In this document: positions 22,146 through 34,565 of the stretch, in pieces | Layout: each line of letters begins with the position of its first letter | How positions within the stretch are numbered: position 1 is the stretch's first letter | Source of the DNA: Chenopodium formosanum | Taxonomy: Eukaryota; Streptophyta; Magnoliopsida; Caryophyllales; Amaranthaceae | Direction of reading: 5' to 3' | Assembly (NCBI GenBank): GCA_024500155.1 | Contig: CM044868.1 | Coordinates: forward strand, 46,722,165 to 46,786,164 | Length of the DNA stretch: 64,000 bases | Notes under the pieces: generated by a model | What the model was told of the DNA's origin: nothing | Database searches by the model: none | The model's input: only the letters and a program-made list of their open reading frames with translations | Made by a program: the position numbers and the translations under genes

Positions 22146-23968
22146 TGATGTGTCTAATTTATACAGTATTTTACCCCCGTCCTTTGGTCATAATTAGTAG
22201 TGTTTTTGGCTCTTTAGAGCCACTTTTATTACTAATTGGTGTTTTCTAGTGTTTTCGTAGTTTTGCTTGAGTTTTGTAGGAAATTGCACTTTTGGAGCAT
22301 TTTTCCCGGGTTTTCATACAGCAACTACGGACATTGGAGGAGCACGACCGTTTTTGAAGCCCAAGGCTGGTTAGAGTCATCAAGCCGGTGATTAAGGGAT
22401 CGGTATAGGTGATACCGGGGAATTTGGACCCAGTATTCAAGACCCGAAGAAGAAATCCAGATTGGGCCGAAGAATCAAATCCCAATCGAAGTCCAAGCCT
22501 CAAGGTGGTATCGGGTCCGATCGAACAAGCATACGCTCGATCGGGCGGGCGCACAACTATGTGCTGCTAGCAAGGTTAAGGCGCGCCCGATCGGGTGAGC
22601 ATTAGCTCGATCGGGCGCGGCTACTTAGAAGAGGATGCGAAGAAAAAGGCTGGTTAAAGTTTTATTTTGGTATTGTATATTTTTGAAACGAACGATAGAT
22701 TTTAGTTTTTGTAAATTTGATTTGAATATGGAAAAATTAGGAATGATTTGGATATCGGGTGTTGATATCAAAACAGAAATTTATTAACTTATTGTTAGGA
22801 ATATATGAAAGTAAATTATTGTTAGAAATCATTCAAGCTATTTTAAGCTTTTGGTTTATCAACTTATAGATCATGCATTCTCAACGCTTGAATGTTTACA
22901 CAAAATATAGTAAGCTGCAAATAAATAAGCCAGACATGTGAATGCTAAATCAAAGAACTTTATTATACCTTAAACGATAAATTCTCGAGTTATAAGAATA
23001 AATATGAAGCAATTACAGAGGCTAAAATGAAAAATCAAACTGCCGCCCGATCGGGCGCGTGTTTCTGGGGAAACTTCTTCGCTGAATTCTTAGTTTCTAA
23101 TTAGGAGTGTTTTAGAGTTTGTTTAAGTACGTTTGAGTACTTTATTTTTGTTTTACCTCTTTTCTTAGACTTTCTCTCTCTAATTAGATTATCTCTCTCT
23201 AGATTTCTCTCAACTTTTACTCTTGTTCTTGACTCAACTTTGTAGTTCCATCGATTTTGGTAACGATTTCTTCTTTATTAATTTAAGCAATTTTATTCCT
23301 TTATTCCTTTATGACTTGTTTAATTGCTTTATTTAGTTTAGATTTAATTTTGTATGAGTAGATTCCTTTCTAGGGTTTATGGGGATCCAATAAATAATAT
23401 GAAGGGGTAATTTATGATTGTTGATTGTCAATGCTTAATTATTTTCCTATTGATTGATTTTATGCTATGCAATTAGATTAGGCCTGGTTTAATTGTATGA
23501 GTTTAGCAATATTGATTCGAGATTCGAGAGATGAGAATTGATGTTTAGGCTTAGTTTCAATAGGCGGACTAATTTATAAATGGTTGAGTCGAGATTCGAG
23601 AGATGAGATTTAATACCGGTAAATTAACTCTGTGATTGTAATACGTAGCGAAAGCCCTTTATGATCTGATTAATTGATGCATGATGATTGATTGTTATGT
23701 TTTACCCTAGAATATTGTTTATTGGTGAACCTATGCCATAGGCTTTTAATTCATTTATTTTCCTCCAACTTTTATTCCTTCCCACTTTTACTCTTAGTAG
23801 TTTAGTTCCCTATTATAATAACAATTTGGTTACTTGATAATTTAGATTATTTTGATTAATTAGGATTAAATTAACTCGTTTCCCTGTGGTTCGACCCTTC
23901 TTCCCTATCTACATAGTTAGTGGATTTAGGTATTATTTTTTATCGGGCGTGCCTATTTTAGCCTGTCA
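22146..23968 (+). mobile_element. Solo LTR of family A, 1823 bp
   Basis: It starts TGATGTGTCTAATTTATAC and ends GCCTGTCA, flanked by the direct duplication TTACC (22141-22145 and 23969-23973). It matches the LTR at 3723-5383 in opposite orientation. No PBS or PPT adjoins it, so it is a solo LTR left by LTR-LTR recombination. 22650-23040 has little counterpart in the other LTR and may be an insertion. It contains CGATCGGGCG palindromes at about 22515-22620 and 23043-23060. Confidence 0.92.
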
Positions 23969-23973
23969 TTACC

Positions 23974-26900
23974 TAAAACCAAGAAATAATCAAAGAAATA
24001 AAAGCATCCTTCACATCACAATCCTATGAAGTTTAGAATCTAATTCCTACAAAGGTGAATATGACTAAGACATATGAACATATAAATTCCCAATACAAGT
24101 GTTTCCTATTACTCAAAATACAAGCAAATTTTATAAATAACACCCAATCAACACTTAATTCAAAATAAAATCCAAGATATTAAATTCAACTCAATTTCAC
24201 ATTTAATTTTTACCTCAATTTATCAAGCAAAAAAAGTTTCAAATTTCATTTTTACCTAATTATTAGTAGGATTAATAGTGGAGATTAGAGGAGCATTAGC
24301 CATCCAACTTCTGCTCACATAACCAGAAATTCATTGTTTCATACTCTTTCTACACGAAACCCATCTCTGCAATTTTGTAGGAAAATTCAGATTAAAATTA
24401 AACACATTTCTTTGCAAAACTCATATCTACAATTTTGCAAAAACCAATTAAAAAGTGCAAATCTCATTAAAAAAATTAATCAAATTTCACACTAATTTGA
24501 TTCATTATAAGATTTATACCCAATAGTTTAATAGTGTCCCTTAGAATGATCCTGAATTGAGCACACTAGAAATGAAATTAAAATTCCATAAACCCTAAAT
24601 TATGAATTTGATATTTGATGATTAATAAGAAGAAAGAAAATCTAACCTCATAAGCTATTTTAATGGAGAAGTGAAAATCTAGAAGCTGCTTCAGTGCGAG
24701 TAATGTTAAAAAGTTCTTTACAGGCTTCCTCAACTCAAGAGAGATGGAGATGGCCTTCCTCAAACGTCAATTGTATACCGTACGACTATAATTTGAACTC
24801 TAAAAGAGAGCGAGTTGATAAATAAAGAGGAACAAACAAAAAATGACATACATTTCTCTATAGCTCACTGCATTCTCCCACTCTAGTTTAACCTTAACCC
24901 ACACTACAAAGCATCTCAATTTCAACACAACTTAGATGGCTACCTATTGATGTTAGTACAATGAATTGAACTACGAAAAATCAGACACTACAAACAAATA
25001 TATAGACTCAAAAAAAATGTATGAAGGGACTATCCTCATGTGAAAGAGCCATAGAATACATTAAATAAAGACATTAAAGGCTCATTAGTCATATGATGAA
25101 CGCAAGTGAATTTACATTTTGAAAGAAATGGCTCACACTAATGTCCATGGTAATGTTTGTCCACCTATTAACAGCAAAATATTAATTCAAAGTAATAACC
25201 TACAATAATCCATCCATCTCATTATTCTTACCCCCATTAAACCTTTTTATTTTTTTTGTTATGTTGTGCTAAGTACATTTCTCTTATCAGATCTCAAGTA
25301 GCACAAATGTTTCATTGACTGGTGAGTGCATGATAATAAAATCTATAAATCCCCATTCTTCTTATTAGTAAACAGCATTCAGTATACACACTAATCATAT
25401 AACAACCTTCAAATATTCCCCTCTTCCCTAAAACTCGATGCTAATACCCTACTTGCTACTTGCTCACTCCTTCACTATACCACTTTGAGTAATCCCTTCC
25501 TACTTGCTCACTATTTCAATATACCACTTTTTTTCTTCCCCTCTTCCCTAAAATTCACCACTATCTCCCTAGATCTTTCTCTCAAATTTTTTTTTTTCAC
25601 TCACATGTTTATTCAATACTCCAATGTTACAAACAGGGATCAAGTAGCAAAACACTAATTTTAGGTAAAACTAATCTTCAATCAAAATTAGACATTCATA
25701 ATTAGTTGTCTTGTTTATCTAATGATTGACTAAGTCAATCACACAACAAATGCACAACTTTTACATCAATCTTTGCAAGGTGTCGCATTTATCAGAAATG
25801 CCCAAACAGCAACACCCCAATATTTAGCCCTCAATTGAGAAATTCACATCAACCTTTGAAATAGCTAGTTGAAATTTAAGGCAAATAGCTAAGCCCTTTA
25901 ATCGAAAACCTCTGGGCACTCATGATCCTTTTTATAAGTGAGAATTATTCGATGTAAAGGAATCATGAGAAAGCCGAAAGAAATTTCAGTAAGGAGGAAA
26001 TTTGTCTTTCCTACTTGCATGTCAATATAATTATAAGGTGTAAGGTAATTATAGGAGATTTGTATGGCTTTTGACCTTCATATATAGCCAGCAGGGGATT
26101 CTGGAAAAAGGAGCATAAAGAGAACTACAACTGCAAGACAACAGGGACTCTTGATACTCCAAGCAGCCAACGCCAAGTTCCAGGCACCTTCTCAACAAAC
26201 ACACATTTAAAAAAGGAAAAATGTAAACTAATCAACCTACCTTTAGTGCGTCTTCCATAAACAATCCCACCTTTTGAAATTCCAGAAATAATCCCACATT
26301 TGGTAGGGATCTTCCATTAACAATCCCTTTAGTGACCATGGATAATCAAGAAATCTAAAGGGAACCAAATTCAACTATCTGAGTATTGACCACTTTTGGA
26401 TCAAAGTGCACAAATAAATTCCGTTTTTTCCCCTCTGAACAGAAATCCAACAATACCCATCAACACAATTTCAGTCTAATTGCATAAATAAACAAAACCC
26501 AAATCCCAAAATTTAAATGCACCATAATAAACACCCGAAAAAATAAACATGATAAATGGACTAAACATAATTGTGTTCAAGTGATTATGCTATTAATATA
26601 ATTTCCATATAGTTAAACCAGGGTTTGCATAATTCAACCATGATTTAATAGCACAGAAAATCATTAAGAGAAAGAAAAATTCTTTGGCAGTTTATCTTAC
26701 TGGTCAAAGCCTATAGCTTTTAAGGAAATGTAGAGGCCTTGAGGCGCGTGAAACTTCACTGTGTTAATGTTGTCTTGTTCAAATTGTTTTGTAACTATGC
26801 TAAATGCTCATAATCATATTCCTTAACAATAAAATTCCAGTCACAGATTAAGTAATGTCTTTCTTATAATGAATTTCAAAATCAGCTTTATAACATCAAT

Positions 26901-27157
26901 GTGCACAAAAATCAACTAATTAAGAGTAAAAGTTTCCATAGGTAGTCAATTTACATGTCAAAAGCCAGCTTGATCTTGCTGAATACGTAGAGTTATATAA
27001 GAGAAAAAACACTTTATAGACTACTCGTTAACAGGTAACAACAAACAACAGGAGCAATATACAAGCAGAAGAATCCAACTAAATATCAAAGAAAAAAAAA
27101 ATAAGAACACTATCGAGGCCATGATAATAATAAAAGTAAGTTTAAAGTTGTTTTTAC
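23974..27157. other. Gene-free AT-rich stretch
   Basis: No supported gene. Pyrimidine-rich repeats related to 20405-21420 lie at 25430-25590. Short open frames (for example 24763-24578 on the minus strand) have no recognisable motif. Confidence 0.5.
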
Positions 27158-27427
27158 CTCATATTGTTTAGGTTTCAGGCTACTATCCATTGCTTTTTGG
27201 GTCTAATATTTAACTTCTTCAGAAATTTTGGATAAACCTTTCTTGTTAGCATCCTACCAAAAAAAAAAAAAAAAAAAATAAAAAAAAAAAAAATCCAATT
27301 AGCAATAGCTTTCACTAAAGGTTTCTAAGTAGAAGTAAGAGGCATCATATACCATTATACCCGGATAATTGGAACATATAAACCATTCTCAGTTTGCACT
27401 ACTACATTGATGTTCACATTGTGATAC
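27158..27427 (-). pseudogene. Two-exon relic of the pyruvate dehydrogenase E2 gene (dihydrolipoyl acetyltransferase)
   Basis: Two minus-strand exons with intact splice signals match the catalytic domain of plant mitochondrial E2, the acetyltransferase core that transfers acetyl groups to CoA. Exon a (27427-27361, after TTCAG, before GTATAA) reads YHNVNINVVVQTENGLYVP then IIR. Exon b (27253-27158, after TAG, before GTAAAA) reads DANKKGLSKISEEVKY, a TAG stop, then TQKAMDSSLKPKQYE. Intron phases agree with the join expected in the functional gene. The stop in exon b and the absence of neighbouring exons (no GGTFTVSNLGG segment follows) show it is a non-functional genomic fragment, not a processed copy. 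It could have been captured by a transposon or be the remains of a duplicated gene. Confidence 0.85.
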
Positions 27428-27715
27428 CTGAACAACAATTCAAATAATTCCTTAATCAATAACCCATAATAAACCACATCATTCTTCAAACAAATAATTT
27501 TTTTTTTAAAAAAAAAAAATAGATAAATCATTATTTAGTCATCAGATTAAACCTAGATTTTATTAAGATACAAATACAAACCAATTATTAAAGGTCAGAT
27601 AAAAAAAACAAAAAAAACCACTTACAGTTTCAAGCTAAAATCATCAACTACAAAATAAGTAGAAATTCATCAAAAAAATATTAAACCCAGTTCCAGGTAT
27701 TTAATTTTCATATAC

Positions 27716-27826
27716 CTTTCAAATTTCTGCCGAAAATCATCAATGACGTACTATATACTAAAGCTGGACCACTACAACCGTTGAAAATACCACCGCCACG
27801 AGAACTCCAGCCTGAAGTTGCCGCCA
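27716..27826 (-). pseudogene. Possible exon fragment, unidentified
   Basis: The minus strand has ATG then MAATSGWSSRGGGIFNG and SGPALVY, ending at a donor-like AAAG|GTATAT. It lies in the same orientation as the E2 exons and the exon at 28440-28528. I do not recognise it; coding status is uncertain. Confidence 0.35.
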
Positions 27827-28439
27827 TTTGTTGGAAGAAAAATGATTGGGGCAGGGGCAACACAAGCCAACCTAGACCAAGAAAGAAGAATGAACTCTTA
27901 ATTTGATTTCTTCCTTAAATTGATACTAAAATAAATTAAGAGGGTTAATTCAACACCAGAACAAACTAAATGGAGCAATGTGATCCTTATACTTCAGTGA
28001 TATAAGTATACCATTTGCAAAACTTTAAAAGTATACATGCATGTGGAATTCTGAAAAACACCCCAAAATTTTCAACTATACATACAGTGATCAATGGACA
28101 TGATTATAGAACCCATTTCTTGAACACACCTTATCATAACAAGGTTTTTAGGATATGATCCAAAAATTAGCCAGAAAACTACCACAAGTATTAACAGAAT
28201 AACAGGTATATGAAATTCTAAAAAATGCCATAAAAACACCATGTTTCACATATAATGATCAAGGATATGATTTTACAACCAATTTCTTAAACCCCATCTC
28301 ATCACAGTATGTTTTATTTATTTATTTATTGGGGTTTGATTAAAAACAATTTAAAATTTAAAATTACCTAGAAAATTCCACAAGTTTGGATTTTTGCATA
28401 TTAAATTTTCTGAAAAAAAGGAAGAAGAAAAATATATAC

Positions 28440-28528
28440 CATGTCATCGAGTTGGTGGACAGAGTGAAGAGCCTCCCAAGTGTAGGAACGATAATCAGTG
28501 ACATGAAAAGCGAGGTGAGAGGAGTCAA
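28440..28528 (-). pseudogene. Exon-like segment, unidentified plant protein
   Basis: It follows a good acceptor (TTTTTTTGCAG) and precedes a donor (ATG|GTATAT). One frame reads DSSHLAFHVTDYRSYTWEAL and then HSVHQLDDM without a stop over 89 nt. The composition and signals look like a genuine exon of a different gene from E2. No flanking exons were found. Confidence 0.45.
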
Positions 28529-28959
28529 CTGCAAAAAAATGGGGTCAACACCGGAGCTCCGTCCCCATTAGAGGTAGCAGAAGCTTTAAACTCAATAGCT
28601 CAAACTTATAATTTCATAACTTGATAAACATCTTACCGCAGATTTTGCGTCAATGGATTAGAGAAAGCTTAGAGTACAACTTCAATGGCATGGTGGAGAA
28701 ATAGAGAGCGGAAGGAGAGAGATAAAGAATACTTTTTTTTTTTTTAAATAAAAAGCAGAATACTCAAATGAAAGAGGAAGAGGAAGAGCGTGAAAGAAGG
28801 GAAATGAATGGAAGGGAGTAATTAGGGAGAAAATATAATTTGGTGACTCAACAAATTACTTCCTCCGTCCACAATTATGTGCAAAAAAGGAATACATATA
28901 CTTCCTCCGTTAACTATTATTTGCAACATATACTTTAAATGGATGCTAACTATTATGTG

Positions 28960-31388
28960 TGTAACACCCCAATAATTATGTCCTAAAAACCTGTGAGAAA
29001 CCTGTATCTAACCTGAACAATTTCAAGAGAATTACTGGTGTGCTACCGCCATGTGTTCAAACGCTAAGGCTATCTCAGAATTTAGCAGCGGAAAACCAAA
29101 ACAGTTTTAAATAAACCTCAAAATAAAGGAATTAAATCAGAATAAGTATTACAAGTTGGAACCATTAAGGCCCTTATTCAAAACCCAATAAAAGTAGTAA
29201 GTGTTTAAATTCAGAGTCCTAATAACTTCAAACTCAAAGAATTAGCGTCGACTAAAAACAAATTAAATTAAATTCAAGCTTTGCAAAATAAATAATATGG
29301 AAACAACCAACTCTCTACTCAAGATCCCACAACCCTGATGAATGCTGCATGTGTAAGAACCTGTGGTTATTCTGCTCCCCAATATTACAAGTGTAAAAAT
29401 TGGATCGTCACAGGGTCATTGAAAGGCGAAGGCCATGACCAAAGAAAGACACACACAAAAGCACGCAGTCAGCAAAGCTGAGTACATACAAGCTGCGAAA
29501 ACGAATTGAGAAAATACCTAACATGCTACTAATATTCAAGCACAAGCACCATTAAATATAGACTCAATTCACGACTCGATTCACAAATTAATTAAGACCT
29601 CACTATTTAATATTAGCTGACTCGTTTATTTATTTCATTGGATTTAGCAATAGACAAGGTTGTCCAACTCATGTCCCATTTGGAACATCAATAAAGAAAA
29701 ACCCCATGCCTCCTTTCGGAAACATCAATAAACATCCAACGACCACAGGCGCGACTCCGTGACCGTAGTTAGTATGAGATCTCACCTAACCCCTAGTTTA
29801 AGAAAAAATAATATTTGAAAGAAGAGACTCGTAGATCAGACGGCCTTGAGAAAAGTACACGGCTAATACCCCATGTACCCCAACCAATGATTGTCATTAC
29901 TCCAGAAGTGCACCAATCCAGAGTTTTATTGCTCATCCATCTTGCACTTTACGTGATTTACAGGTTTAAACTTGGTGATGACTCATATGCATAACCATAC
30001 AATCAAGTAAAACAACTTTTCAATTTCAATTCTTGATTTATTAGTGGTAAGCAACATTTATTATTTATTCCATTACTACCTCGGTGTATAAACACCTTGA
30101 GTGCATAAGGCACCCTAAAAACTTAACCTCGTCTTACAAGACTTCAAATTCTCCTTTACTCATCCTGTTTACATAATCCTGAACGAGTAATAATTTGATC
30201 TTTACACCAAACACATACCTTTGCCTTTAAGCGCACCTTGCATAAATAAAGCACAAATAATACTTGCATTATAAACTAGTGCACATCATTTGAAATTCAC
30301 AATGTATAACTAGACAATTTAACCCAGTCGATCCTATACATGATAATAAGTTCTCGATCCGTCCTTAAACATGCACCTACAAGCAAGGTTTCGTATCTTG
30401 TACGTACCTTGTGTAAACAATCCGGTTGGCCACTTTAAAACTAGAAGTCACCTTCTACAAAGTCCTCTCCTAAACAAAACAATTAGGAAAAGAAATCAAT
30501 ACCAAAGCAATTAAAATTACAGCAATACTAAACTACTTTAAAACCTCTTAAATTACCAAAACAAAGTCTTTAGATTGTCCCCAAAAATCAAAGTTAGTAA
30601 TATAACATCCCAACTTTAAGTTTACATGTTAGAATTATGAAAATATAGTGATTTATATCAAATTACAGCAACTTTGAAATAGGTAATTAAATCTGGAATT
30701 TTGTTTTAAATATATAAAATAACCCCATAAGCATAATTGTTTGAAATAATCATTATATAGCAAGTTAGTGTGTTAAAAACCCAAGAATATATCAATTCAA
30801 TGCAATTAGAGGCTTCAAAATAAAAGGTATAAAATCTGAAAATTTTTATTAAGATTAGAATATAAAGTTCAAAGCTTTTTCAATCACAAAATACCCACAA
30901 TAAATATTTTATAGGTTTGGAAGCATAAGAACATGAAATTAACACTACTAATCCATAAAAATTGAAACTTTATAAATCTGAAAATTAATATACAACCAAA
31001 ATAATCATATTTTGACATACTTTGAACATAGAATGATTAAGTAATTTGCTTAGTACGTTATCAAGCCTTTAAAACATGAAAAATCAACACTTTAAACCCT
31101 AAATTTATACATAACCAAATCTGAAAATTAACATAATAATTTAAATATACAAAACCCATAAATTTATAATCTTTTGTAATTTATACATACTATTAAAGCC
31201 TAATAACAATAATTTCATAATTGAAAACAAATAAAAATTGAAGCTTTAATTAAAAATAACAAGAATAAGAGAAGGAGAAATAAGGGAAAAGAGAGGGGGA
31301 GGAAGCAAACTGCAGGGGGCGACAGCGGTGGTGCTGGGCGGCGCGGCAGGGCGGTGGTGCTGGCAGCGGCAGCGGCAGCGGTTGTCAG

Positions 31389-31430
<42 letters not shown>

Positions 31431-31733
31431 TCGTGAATTCAGTAGGAAGAAGGAGAAAAAAAAAAGGCTTTTCCTTTTTTTTTTTTTTACGTGAGAAGGA
31501 GGAGGAAAGTGAGGGTTTTTGAGGGTTTTAATTGGGCTTTGGGTTTCCTAATTAGAGTAGGAGTAGTATTTGGGTTTTAGGCTATGTTAGAATTACTTGT
31601 AAATTAATAAAAATACACTAGTTTATTTTAAATCCTTTCATAAAAATAATTTATTTAATGAAATTGCCATAAATATAATTGTAAGAATAATATATAAATA
31701 AATTATAATTAAATTAAAATATGGGGGATTACA
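28960..31733 (-). repeat. 3' LTR of the Tekay element
   Basis: 2774 bp; on the minus strand TGTAATCCCCCATAT ... GGGGTGTTACA. It contains a poly-T tract (31391-31427) and a GGCAGCGGCAGCGG triplet run that is longer than in the other LTR. Confidence 0.95.
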
Positions 31734-31747
31734 ATCTACCCCTCTTA
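31734..31747 (-). other. Polypurine tract of the Tekay element
   Basis: The minus strand reads TAAGAGGGGTAGAT directly before the LTR start TGTAATCC. Confidence 0.8.
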
Positions 31748-32037
31748 AAAGAAGTTTCTCCCTCGAAACTTAACCCAAAAACCATAATTTTCCAAAATCA
31801 TTCAAACTTTTTGTGTTTTGTATTGTTGTAAATTGCTTGCTTTTCAACAAACATACTTAACAAATCGGACTTTGTACTCAATGAACTCATATTTGGCTTA
31901 AATTTACATACTTTTATTGTATGTAAACGCAATAATAATGCATAATGATAACCAAAAACATGCAAAAACGTGCAAAATCAAGCAATAAATGGTATAATTA
32001 AGGTAAAAGCGCGAAATTACATCGCATTCTTCCCCCC

Positions 32038-33972
32038 TCAAAAGAAAAGAGTTACGCCCTCGTAACTCACCTCGTCAAATAACTCGGGATACTTGTTCCT
32101 CATCTCTTCCTCGGCCTCCCAAGTAGCTTCTTCATATTCCTGATTAGACCAAAGGACCTTCACTATTTTCACATCCTTGTTTCTAGTACTACGCACTTTG
32201 TGATCTAGTATCTTTACTGGTCTTTCTTCATAAGTTAGAGACTCATCTAATTGAATAGTCTCCGGCTGCAAAACATGGGTTTCACTAGGCACATACTTTT
32301 TCAATTGGGAAATGTGGAATACATCATGCATTTTCTCGAACTCCATTGGCAAAGCCAATTTGTAAGCCACTTTCCCCACACGTTGGAGAATTTCATACGG
32401 ACCTACATATTTTGCACTAAGTTTCCCTTTCTTGCCGAATCGCATTACACCTTTTGTAGGAGAAACCTTTAGGAATACCTTGTCCCCAACATTAAACTCA
32501 TCATCTCTCCTTTTCAAGTCAGCATAACTCTTCTGTCTATCTTGTGCTGCCTTGATACGCGACTGGATTAGTCTCACTTTGGCCACCATATCCTCAATGA
32601 AATTTGTACCCAAAGTAACCCGTTCACTGTAATCATTCCAGCAAACTGGGCTTCTGCACTTCCTTCCATACAATGCTTCAAAAGGTGCCATCTTGATGCT
32701 TGCATGGTAACTGTTGTTGTAGGAGAATTCGATCAAAGGTAGGTGATCCTCCCAATTTCCTTGGAAATCTAAAGCACAAGCTCGTAACATATCCTCCATG
32801 GTTTGGTTTGTTCTCTCAGTCTGACCATCTGTTGCAGGGTGAAAGGCAGTACTCATCTTCAATGCTGTTCCAAGGTTCTCTTTCACTTTTTGCCAATATT
32901 TTGATAGAAACCTCGAGTCTCTATCTGACACTATGTCCTTGGGAACTCCGTGCAACCGAACGACATTCTTCACATAGACGCTTGCTAGTTGTTTCTTTTT
33001 CCAGGTTTCTTTGATAGGAATGAACATCGCTGACTTAGTAAGTCTGTCTACAATCACCCAAATCGTGTCATTCCCAGAACGAGTCTTTGGTAGGCCTGTC
33101 ACAAAGTCCATGGATATAGAATCCCACTTCCAACCCGGTATTTCTAGTGGTTGTACCTTTCCCATGGGTCTTTTGTGGTCGATCTTCACCTTCTGGCACG
33201 TCAAACACTTGGATACAAACTCAGCTACTTCTCTCTTCATATTCGGCCACCAATAGAACTCTTTCAAGTCCTTATACAACTTATCTCCCCCAGGGTGAAC
33301 TGAATAAGGTGTATTATGGCACTCCTCCATGATTTTTCTTTTAACATCCTCACACTTTTGTGGTATACACCATCTCTCCTTATATCTCAAGCTCCCATCC
33401 TCATGAATCTTGAATTCAGTCTCCGCACCACTAGTCACACGATCCCTAATCTTTTGAAACGACTCATCCTCCAGTTGCCTTTCTTTAATCTCCTCAAATA
33501 TTGTAGGTTGGATGGTTAAAGCACTCAGTAATCCCTCTAACTCTCCTTGATTGATAACCTCAAGGTTCAATCTCCTCATATCTTCACACAACTCATTGGC
33601 CACAGTTAAAGCATTGACATTATGACTCGACTTTCTGCTAAGGGCATCAGCAACTACATTCGCCTTTCCCTCATGATACTGAATGTGGACATGGTAGTCT
33701 GTAAGATATTCCAACCATCGACGTTGCCGCATGTTCAAGTGATCTTGGGTAAAGATGTACTTTAGACTTTTATGGTCCGTGAAGATCTTACAAGAAACCC
33801 CGTACAGGTAGTGCCTCCAAATCTTCAAAGCGAATACAATAGCTGCAAGTTCCAAGTCATGGGTAGGGTAGTTGACTTCATGCTTCTTCAGTTGTCTCAA
33901 TGCGTATGCGATCACCCTTCCATTCTGCTGTAGGACACATCCCAGACCATGCTTCGAGGCATCACTATACAC
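32038..33972 (-). pseudogene. Tekay pol C-terminal half: RNase H, integrase, chromodomain
   Basis: 644 residues without a stop. The RNase H domain opens with YSDASKHGLGCVLQQ and contains TDHKSLKYI. The integrase zinc finger shows H-H (ECHNTPYSVH) and C-C (CLTCQK). The catalytic core has the three acidic positions in SMDFVTGLP, SDRDSRF and DGQTERTNQ. A chromodomain of the Tekay type closes the protein (PVKILDHKVRSTRNK, VLWSNQEYEEATWEAEEEM, YPELF); such domains tether integration to modified histones in heterochromatin. The frame is cut from the upstream RT near 33975-33985 by a one-base shift, so it is the 3' part of a broken polyprotein although all visible catalytic residues are intact. Confidence 0.92.
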
Positions 33973-33983
33973 TTCGAATCCTT

Positions 33984-34565
33984 CTATCCCATCAGGGGTA
34001 ATACCAGCACTGGTGCAGTGGTTAATCGCTCTTTGAGGGTTTGAAAAGCTGACTCACAACTCTCGTTCCACTCAAACTTGCTCTGCTTCTTCATAAGAGT
34101 AGTCATGGGTCTGGCTATCCTCGAAAAATCCTTGACAAACCTTCTATAATATCCAGCTAATCCCAAGAAACTACGAACATCAGTCACATTCTTAGGTGTG
34201 GGCCACTCACTTACTGCCTTGATCTTCGCAGGATCCACAAATACACCCTCTTTCGAAATGTAATGCCCCAAAAATGCAACCTTCTCCAACCAAAAATCAC
34301 ACTTAGAAAACTTAGCATACAATTTGTTCTTTCTAAGAGTTTCAAGGGTAGTTCTCAAGTGCTCAGCATGCTCTTCCTCATTCTTCGAATACACCAAAAT
34401 GTCATCAATGAACACAACTACAAACTTATCCAAATACTTGTGAAACACTCGGTTCATCAAGTCCATAAATATGGTTGGTGCATTGGTTAACCCAAAAGGC
34501 ATGACAGTAAACTCGTAATGCCCATATCGAGTTCTAAAGGCTGTTTTTAGAGTCTTTATCTGCAA
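33984..34565 (-). pseudogene. Tekay reverse transcriptase, C-terminal part
   Basis: It continues RT after a frameshift: FRTRYGHYEFTVMPFGLTNAP, then the polymerase active-site box FVVVFIDDILVYSKN (I-D-D), KCDFWLEKVAFLGHYIS, and the connection WPTPKNVTDVRSFLGLAGYY and the F-V-K-D-F-S motif. It ends at a second frameshift where APVLVLP should run into the RNase H segment. The catalytic aspartates are intact, so decay here is by frame only. Confidence 0.9.

Noticed and set aside
22246..22554. 102-codon minus-strand frame in the solo LTR
   Set aside because: Falls across LTR sequence and a palindrome cluster; no domain and no counterpart frame in the other LTR.
24578..24763. 61-codon minus-strand frame
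   Set aside because: Short, AT-rich, no splice or protein motif to support it.
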